From Candidatus Fusicatenibacter intestinigallinarum (lineage in GTDB: Bacteria; Bacillota; Clostridia; Lachnospirales; Lachnospiraceae), in the NCBI GenBank assembly GCA_019119555.1, contig DWWU01000010.1, forward strand, positions 1 to 59,050: a stretch of 59,050 bases of DNA, given 5' to 3'. The position numbers and the translations under genes were made by a program. The notes beneath the pieces were generated by a model. That model saw only the letters and a list, made by a program, of their open reading frames with translations, did no database searches and was not told the origin of the DNA. Positions 53,828-59,050 of this stretch are shown piece after piece. Positions within the stretch are counted from its first letter, which is position 1; each line of letters opens with the position of its first letter.

Positions 53828-54748
53828 ATGACAATCCGACATCTGAAAATATTTATCCAGGTGGCTGAGACGGGGAAAATGAGCGCCGCCGCCAAAAACT
53901 GCTATATCTCTCAGCCTACGGTAAGCCAGGCCATCCATGAATTGGAGGAGTATTACGGCGTCCTTCTGTTCGAACGGCTTTCCCGGCGGCTTTATATTAC
54001 GGAGAGCGGAAAAAAGCTGCTGACCTACGCCCGCGAGACCGTTCGTTCTTTTGAACTTCTTGAGGAAGCCATGCGCAAAGACCGTATGGTAGACCATCTG
54101 AACATCGGCGCCAGCATCACCGTAGGAAACTGTCTGCTCTCCCAGATTATTTCCCAGCTTCAGACACTGAAACCGGAGCTGGAGCTGTATACCCAGGTGG
54201 GAAATACCACGGAAATTCAGGAGAATCTTCTCAATTCTTCTCTGGACATCGCGCTGGTGGAAGGAATGATCACACACCAGGACCTGGTAAGCATACCGGT
54301 GGTGGAGGATTTTCTCGTCCTTGCCTGCTCCCCCTCTCATCCCTTTGCCTCCCGGAAAACCATCACCTTCCGGGAACTGAACAATCAGCCCTTCGCTCTT
54401 CGCGAACCGGGAAGCGGCACGCGGGAACTGTTCGCCCGCACGCTGCAGAGCAGCGGAATACATATAAAAATTGCCTGCGAAGCCAATACTCCGCAGGCAA
54501 TCCGCAATATGGTCATGTACAACAACTGTCTCACCGTTATTTCCATCCGCCTGATTGACGACGAGGTGAGAAACGGAAAGATACACGTCATCCGGAACAG
54601 TACCCGGGAATGGGACCGGAGCTTTTTTCTCGTCACCCACAAAAACAAGACCTTCACCCCGGCCATGCAGCTTCTGCGGGAACTGTCCGGACAGTTTCCC
54701 CGCCCGGCGCTCCCGGAAGACATCCCCTCCGGACTGCTTCTACCCTGA
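53828..54748 (+). CDS. LysR-family transcriptional regulator
   Basis: A 306-residue regulator with the N-terminal winged helix (MTIRHLKIFIQVAETGKMSAAAKNCYISQPTVSQAIHELE pattern, about 1-60) and a periplasmic-binding-type co-inducer domain (about 90-295). It is CysL/CbbR-like in its start. It is divergent from the CoADR-rhodanese/sulfite-reductase operon and is the obvious candidate to control it, perhaps in response to a sulfur or nitrogen metabolite. AGGAGA lies 6 nt upstream of the ATG. Confidence 0.93.
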   Translation: MTIRHLKIFIQVAETGKMSAAAKNCYISQPTVSQAIHELEEYYGVLLFERLSRRLYITESGKKLLTYARETVRSFELLEEAMRKDRMVDHLNIGASITVGNCLLSQIISQLQTLKPELELYTQVGNTTEIQENLLNSSLDIALVEGMITHQDLVSIPVVEDFLVLACSPSHPFASRKTITFRELNNQPFALREPGSGTRELFARTLQSSGIHIKIACEANTPQAIRNMVMYNNCLTVISIRLIDDEVRNGKIHVIRNSTREWDRSFFLVTHKNKTFTPAMQLLRELSGQFPRPALPEDIPSGLLLP

Positions 54749-54788
54749 AGCCCGGCGAAGTTTTCTGCTTCTCCGTCCGTTTCACCGG

Positions 54789-56264
54789 TCAGCTGCTTTT
54801 TTCCAGGGTAAACCAGAATGCCACGCCGTTTTCATAATTATCCGCACCGCATTTCTGGTTCAGAGAATCCATGATTGCTTTTACAATCGAAAGGCCGATT
54901 CCGCTTCCGCCGTATTCCCTGGTCCGCGCCTTGTCTACCTTATAGAATTTGATCCAGATCTTGTCAATATCCTCCTCCGGAATCGGATCGCCGGTATTGA
55001 AGACCGTGGTAACCACCACATTGTTTTCCGTCCGGCAGCTGATCTCGATCACATGGTCATAATCCAGATGATTCAGCGCATTGGTCAGATAATTGGTGAT
55101 AACCTCCTCCACCTTAAATTCGTCTCCCCAGACCATAACCGCATCCGACTGATTGAAGACCACTTTTGCTTTTTTCTGTTCGATCAGAATTCCCGAAGAC
55201 TGCAGAACCCCGCGGATCACCTCCGCCAGGTCAAAGCGTTCCATCGTCACCTGGTCGTTTCCGAATTCCAGCTGGTTCAGATTCAGCAGTTTCTTTACCA
55301 TCTCATTCATCTTGGACGCCTCATCCACAATCACATCACAGTAAAAATCGCGGCTTTCCTGGTCTTCGTTGATGTTATCCTTCAGGCCTTCCGCATATCC
55401 CTGAATCAGCGCCAGAGGTGTTTTCAGTTCATGGGTAACATTGGAAAGAAATTCCCTTCTCATTTCGTCAATCTGGGTCTTCTTCTCGATATCCTTCTGC
55501 AGCTCCGCGTTGGCGGTCTTCAGCTCGGAAATCGCCAGTTCCAGTTTGTCAGACATAGAGTTGAAGTTATTGCCCAACTCTCCGATCTCATCCTCTCCGC
55601 CGCTGACATAACGTGCGTCAAAATCCAGCGCCGCCATCCTCTTGGAAATATCCGTCAGCTCCTTGATCGGCCGCACGATCCTGCTCGCCACAATCCAGAT
55701 CACCACCGCCCCGGCAATGATGGTCACGATACCCACATAAGTGTAAAACTGGTTGGAAATCGCCGCCGCATCATCGATGCTGTCCGTGGGATACTGAATC
55801 ATACAGTAGTTTTCGTTGCTTAGCTGTCCCACAAGCTGAAGATAATCGATATTCATCGTGGTCTCGTGGAAATTCTGAATCTCATAACTGCAGTCCTCAC
55901 GTTCGGATTTTTCCAGCACCCTCGTATTCTGCTGTTCCAGACCCAGCACAATTCCAGCCAGACGTATCTGCATCACCTCGCTGTCTATGGTATTCCGGTA
56001 AATTCTTTGATCCAGAACAGAGTTCACAACAACAACTTTCAGGTTATTGGTCGAACAGAACTGCGTAAATGCGGACGGGACATCGCCTGAGTTCTGAATA
56101 TTCATCTGGTTCAGCGTGTTCCACGCCTGTTTCAGAGTATCCACCTTCTGATAAGTGTAATATGTGCCGAGAAATGCATAGTTCAGAAGCGCAATCGCCA
56201 GAAGTGCCGCAGACATCACGGCAATAAACGTGACTGCGATCTTTCTCTTCACGGAATATTTCAT
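54789..56264 (-). CDS. Membrane sensor histidine kinase (HAMP)
   Basis: A 491-residue kinase with two membrane helices (about 10-31 and 178-200) around an extracellular sensor of about 145 residues, a HAMP domain (about 200-255), coiled coil, HisKA with H-box THELKTPLALI near 290 and a complete ATPase domain (NYLTNAL, GSGIGLSIVKAI). It resembles ResE/VicK-type envelope sensors. The ATG overlaps the regulator stop (ATGA). Confidence 0.93.
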   Translation of the reverse strand: MKYSVKRKIAVTFIAVMSAALLAIALLNYAFLGTYYTYQKVDTLKQAWNTLNQMNIQNSGDVPSAFTQFCSTNNLKVVVVNSVLDQRIYRNTIDSEVMQIRLAGIVLGLEQQNTRVLEKSEREDCSYEIQNFHETTMNIDYLQLVGQLSNENYCMIQYPTDSIDDAAAISNQFYTYVGIVTIIAGAVVIWIVASRIVRPIKELTDISKRMAALDFDARYVSGGEDEIGELGNNFNSMSDKLELAISELKTANAELQKDIEKKTQIDEMRREFLSNVTHELKTPLALIQGYAEGLKDNINEDQESRDFYCDVIVDEASKMNEMVKKLLNLNQLEFGNDQVTMERFDLAEVIRGVLQSSGILIEQKKAKVVFNQSDAVMVWGDEFKVEEVITNYLTNALNHLDYDHVIEISCRTENNVVVTTVFNTGDPIPEEDIDKIWIKFYKVDKARTREYGGSGIGLSIVKAIMDSLNQKCGADNYENGVAFWFTLEKSS

Positions 56265-56941
56265 TTGTCCACCTCAAATTTGTAACCCATTCCCCAGATG
56301 GTTTTGATATACTCTCCCTTATCTCCCATCTTGCTTCTCAGTTTTTTCACATGGGTGTCGATCGTCCGGGCGTCCCCGAAATAGTCATAATTCCATACGT
56401 TGTTCAGAATCTTTTCCCGGGAGAGAGCGATTCCCTGATTTTCCAGGAAATAGGTCAGAAGCTCAAACTCTTTGTAACTCAGTTCCATGGGCGTTCCGTC
56501 CAGGGTTGCCTGATGGGCCGCTTTGTCGATTCGGATACCTCCGGCCTCCAGGATACTCTCTGCATCCGCCTGTCCGGTGCGGCGCAGGATCGCCTCCACC
56601 CGCGCCACCAGAATCTTCGGCGAGAACGGTTTGGAAATATATTCATCCACACCCAGGTCAAACCCAAGCAGCTCATCTCTCTCATCACTTTTCGCCGTCA
56701 GCATGATGATCGGCACTTTGGAATACTGACGAACCTCCCGGCAGACCTGCCAGCCGTCCATTTTCGGCATCATTACATCCAGAATAATCAGCGCAATTTC
56801 CTTGTCCTTAAAGAAAAGATCCAGCGCCTCCTCTCCGTCGCCGGCCTCCAGAACTTCATATCCTTTCTTGGTCAGAAAATCCTTTACCAGCTTCCGCATT
56901 CTGCTCTCATCATCCACTACCAGAATCTTTATCTTGTCCAT
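56261..56941 (-). CDS. OmpR-family response regulator
   Basis: A 226-residue regulator: VDDE near 8, phosphorylation Asp in LIILDVMMPKMDG near 52, switch residues MLTAK and SKPF, and a winged helix ending in DTHVKKLRSKMGDKG and IWGMGYKFE. I choose ATG 56941 (MDKIKILVVDDE); ATG 57013 would add 24 residues without family support. The promoter is at 57102-57130. Confidence 0.92.
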   Translation of the reverse strand: MDKIKILVVDDESRMRKLVKDFLTKKGYEVLEAGDGEEALDLFFKDKEIALIILDVMMPKMDGWQVCREVRQYSKVPIIMLTAKSDERDELLGFDLGVDEYISKPFSPKILVARVEAILRRTGQADAESILEAGGIRIDKAAHQATLDGTPMELSYKEFELLTYFLENQGIALSREKILNNVWNYDYFGDARTIDTHVKKLRSKMGDKGEYIKTIWGMGYKFEVDK

Positions 56942-57101
56942 TCCTTCCACGTCCTCTCCCAGAGCGGGCCGGCTTTCCCTGCTTTCCCGGGCGCACTCCG
57001 TTTTTCCTGTCATTTTCCTTATTGTATCAAAGGATTATGTTTATTCTGTGAAGCGCCGGCAGCCGTTGATCTGTCAGACAGCTGCCGTTGCTTTCTCTGT
57101 T

Positions 57102-57130
57102 ATTATACTTCCTGCTTTCCGGCACAGCAA
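57102..57130 (-). promoter_or_regulatory. Promoter of the third two-component system
   Basis: Reading leftward: TTGCTG (57130-57125), 17-bp spacer, TATAAT (57107-57102). The leader carries a GGCAGC/GCTGCC hairpin (57058-57087). Confidence 0.72.
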
Positions 57131-57146
57131 CCCGGATTTTCAGAAA

Positions 57147-58031
57147 TCAGGCGATCAGCGACAGGAAGGTTGCCGGTCCGGCGATGCCATCCACGGAAAG
57201 TCCGCCTGCTCTCTGATAGCTCTTTACCGCCTGTTCCAGACCGCCGCCGAAAATCCCCGGGGACTCCACCCCGTTCACCGCATAATTCTTCAGCATCAGA
57301 AGAATTTCCGCCGCCGTCACCAGATACTGTTTCTCTCCTCTCCGCACATAATGGTTTCCCAGCGCCTGCCTGGATTTCGTCCCCCAGATCCCGTCCACAG
57401 CCAGCCCTGCGCGGTAATCCAGATTCATTGCATACTGCAGAACCTTAATTCCTGCTTTTTTTGTGCGGCTGCCCCGGATTCCGTCAGGCACAATTCCCGC
57501 GCCGCAGAAATTATTCGCATGAATCTGTCCGTCGCGGACAATCACGCTTCCGGAACCGGAGGCCGTCCCCGAGCCGGCGGCAGCGCCGGAACCACTCCAG
57601 GTTTCCCGGAACTTTTCAAAGGTTCCATACTCTTCTTTCAATTTTGCCGGCGTACTTCCCCAGTCCGGCAGATACAGATGAGGGCGGTCCACAATAGACG
57701 ACCAGTCCCCTCCCCATCCAAGACCCATGGATTTCCCGAGCGATCCCACTCTCGCAAAAAACTCGTCGTCATCATAGGCATGACCGCTGACATTTTTAAA
57801 AAAATCAAAGGCAATCCCCCACTGATGCTGAGAGCTGTATGAACTTCCCGGTGCATTGGTGACAATCGCCCCCGGTTTTGTCCTCCCCTGTGCGTACAGT
57901 TCATCCTGCTCCTCCACGCTGCGGAAGCATTCCCCGATCCCCAGTGCAAGATTTTCATTTCTGCAGACTTCCTGAAGCTGCGCGATAGTCTTCTGAAGCC
58001 TCGGGTGCAGTTTGCTGATATCTCTCCCCAT
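57147..58031 (-). CDS. M15-type peptidoglycan peptidase with C-terminal binding repeats (endolysin-like)
   Basis: A 294-residue lysin. M15/VanY-like peptidase (about 1-135) with the zinc motif SSQHQWGIAFD (SxHxxGxAxD) near 67 and PHLYLPDW near 116; a Gly/Ser linker (about 148-162); and two peptidoglycan-binding-like units (QYAMNLDYRAGLAVDGIWG near 205; SYQRAGGLSVDGIAGPATF near 272). It cuts stem-peptide bonds. No signal peptide, so export needs the holin encoded 37 nt upstream. AGGAGG lies 8 nt before the ATG. Confidence 0.9.
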   Translation of the reverse strand: MGRDISKLHPRLQKTIAQLQEVCRNENLALGIGECFRSVEEQDELYAQGRTKPGAIVTNAPGSSYSSQHQWGIAFDFFKNVSGHAYDDDEFFARVGSLGKSMGLGWGGDWSSIVDRPHLYLPDWGSTPAKLKEEYGTFEKFRETWSGSGAAAGSGTASGSGSVIVRDGQIHANNFCGAGIVPDGIRGSRTKKAGIKVLQYAMNLDYRAGLAVDGIWGTKSRQALGNHYVRRGEKQYLVTAAEILLMLKNYAVNGVESPGIFGGGLEQAVKSYQRAGGLSVDGIAGPATFLSLIA

Positions 58032-58068
58032 AAAATCTCTCCTCCTGTCTGCAAACAGATATTTTCCC

Positions 58069-58365
58069 TCATTCTTCCTCTTTTTTCATCTGTTTTACCA
58101 CCTGATTCGCATAGATAGACAGTCCCGCCACCAGGATTCCCTGCACAACCGAGGTAAAAACAGCCATAGCTACACAGCGAAAGCCGGTCAGTTCCGACGT
58201 CGCCAGAACCCAGATCCCGCACAGCAGAATCCCCGCTGCGCCCAGGATCAGAGGGATATATTTATCCCTGATCTTTTCTGTCTTCTTCACGGCGGTTCCG
58301 ATCAGCCAGAGCACCACCGACACAACCAGAAGCTCCGGTTTGACATAATTCATGAGTTCTTCCAT
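58069..58365 (-). CDS. Phage-type holin
   Basis: A 98-residue protein with three hydrophobic segments (about 10-27, 36-55, 62-85), a short KKTEKIRDKY connector typical of clostridial phage holins, and a charged tail (KQMKKEEE). It would form membrane lesions that release the adjacent endolysin. ATG 58365 has GGGGAGA 5-6 nt upstream. No other phage genes are visible, so this is a lysis remnant or a domesticated cassette. Confidence 0.8.
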   Translation of the reverse strand: MEELMNYVKPELLVVSVVLWLIGTAVKKTEKIRDKYIPLILGAAGILLCGIWVLATSELTGFRCVAMAVFTSVVQGILVAGLSIYANQVVKQMKKEEE

Positions 58366-58473
58366 TGTTCTCCCCTTTTTTCCTTTTACTATCATATATT
58401 CACAAAACCGAAAAATGGTACAAGAAACTCCCAGGTTACCTTGATTTTCAAAAATTGTTTCCGGAAAATTTTG

Positions 58474-58503
58474 TTGACAGGAAGGCAGATTCTGGGGTAT
58501 AGT
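58474..58503 (+). promoter_or_regulatory. Promoter of ssrA
   Basis: TTGACA (58474-58479), 18-bp spacer, TATAGT (58498-58503), about 65 nt before the mature tmRNA 5' end. Confidence 0.8.
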
Positions 58504-58570
58504 AATAATAAAGCAGACTTCATCTGCGTAAAACCAGGGCAGAAATTTCTTATTTCTGCCGGAAGCGTCA

Positions 58571-58924
58571 GGGCTTGTACTGGTTTCGACGGGGGTTTTG
58601 AAGTTTGGGAAGCCATCCGCGGACTCCGGGACCGCGTATCAACCTGGAACTTAAAATTAAACGCAGATAATAATGAATTAGCGTACGCTGCCTAATGGCG
58701 GCTGTCGGAGCGTGAGAATCCCGCGGCTTATTCTCCGGCATCAAAAACCAGCGGGGCACTTCCCTGCCAAAGCTTTGCGGCAGTGAAAGATTTTATGAAG
58801 CTACCAATGTATCAAGCCTGTCATCCGGCGTGATGCGGAGGGAATTTTAAAAGAATGACTGTGATGGGAGATGCCTGAATGGATAGGCTTTCGGACGCGG
58901 GTTCGATTCCCGCCAGGTCCACCA
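58571..58924 (+). ncRNA. ssrA: tmRNA
   Basis: Rescues stalled ribosomes by trans-translation. The 5' end GGGCTTGTACTGGTTTCGACG pairs with the 3' acceptor arm CAGGTCC-ACCA (seven pairs, two G-U), and the T-arm GCGGGTTCGATTCCCGC is intact; CCA is encoded. The tag frame is 58663-58695: GCA resume codon, coding ADNNELAYAA, then TAA. The length, 354 nt, is normal. The 3' end of ssrA is a favoured integration site for phages. Confidence 0.96.
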
Positions 58925-58972
58925 GATTATGACGTCGTCTATGGATATCGCATAGCGGCGAGGAATTATAGG

Positions 58973-59008
58973 ACACCCCTGTAAATAACAGGGGTGTTCC
59001 GCTTTTTT
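58973..59008 (+). terminator. Terminator of ssrA
   Basis: Perfect stem ACACCCCTG/CAGGGGTGT with loop TAAATAA, followed by TCCGCTTTTTTG. Confidence 0.88.
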
Positions 59009-59050
59009 GCGCTCTTTTTGATTATTTCAGGCTTTGCTTGGAGATCAGAT

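Overview
The window is about 59 kb of a Gram-positive, spore-former-type gut Clostridium; the gene content and order fit Lachnospiraceae. The supporting features are the linked block scfA-scfB-secDF, recJ, apt-relA-MBL-hemZ-hisS-aspS, the SCIFF peptide with its radical-SAM maturase, a DUF6472-like protein, two TCS/ABC-exporter modules, clostridial-style -35/-10 promoters and strong AGGAGG-type ribosome binding sites. I cannot name a genus. Nearly all genes lie on the minus strand. The plus-strand exceptions are a DUF1294 protein, an RluA-type pseudouridine synthase, a two-gene glycosidase island, a LysR regulator and tmRNA.

Layout from left to right: a MacB/MacA-type exporter cut by the window edge (1-1.9 kb); DUF1294 and a repeat-rich gap (2.1-2.8 kb); a translation, stringent-response, heme and purine block (aspS, hisS, HD protein, hemZ, MBL hydrolase, relA, apt, 2.8-11.6 kb) driven by a clear promoter at 11.77 kb; recJ; the scfA-scfB-secDF operon (13.7-17.8 kb) with a 47-residue six-cysteine peptide; a TIGR04086-type membrane protein and a Pro/Thr-rich surface protein (17.8-20.1 kb); ftsH; rluA-like; a heme-degrading-domain protein; truA. 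A Bce-type antimicrobial-peptide ABC transporter (25.2-27.9 kb) carries an in-frame amber codon in its ATPase gene. Next to it is a plus-strand glycosidase pair (28.3-32.2 kb) in which both genes are broken. From 32.2 to 40.1 kb comes a dense signalling island: FtsX-type ABC exporter, a two-component system, a CDP-alcohol phosphatidyltransferase, a Bce-type intramembrane-sensing two-component system and a nitroreductase. After that follow a MATE pump, a hypothetical protein, lon, a small cysteine protein, an RlmI-like methyltransferase, a radical-SAM enzyme, a SEC-C methionine aminopeptidase, a helical hypothetical protein, hemB, a siroheme/sulfite-reductase/rhodanese operon with a divergent LysR gene, a third two-component system, an endolysin-holin pair and finally ssrA (tmRNA) with its terminator.

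Two features cut across the regions. First, the gaps between genes are seeded with a modular palindromic repeat family (16-nt core GTTCRGYNNNCKGAAC, nine copies, plus longer composites built from two further hairpin modules). Second, several genes (truA, hemB, apt, a nitroreductase, the TIGR04086 gene) have strong hairpins, some followed by a U-run, between the promoter or upstream gene and the start codon, as in attenuated leaders. These, the clustered lesions at 27.3-30.6 kb, and the two TCS/ABC modules with an embedded lipid synthase are the points most worth testing.
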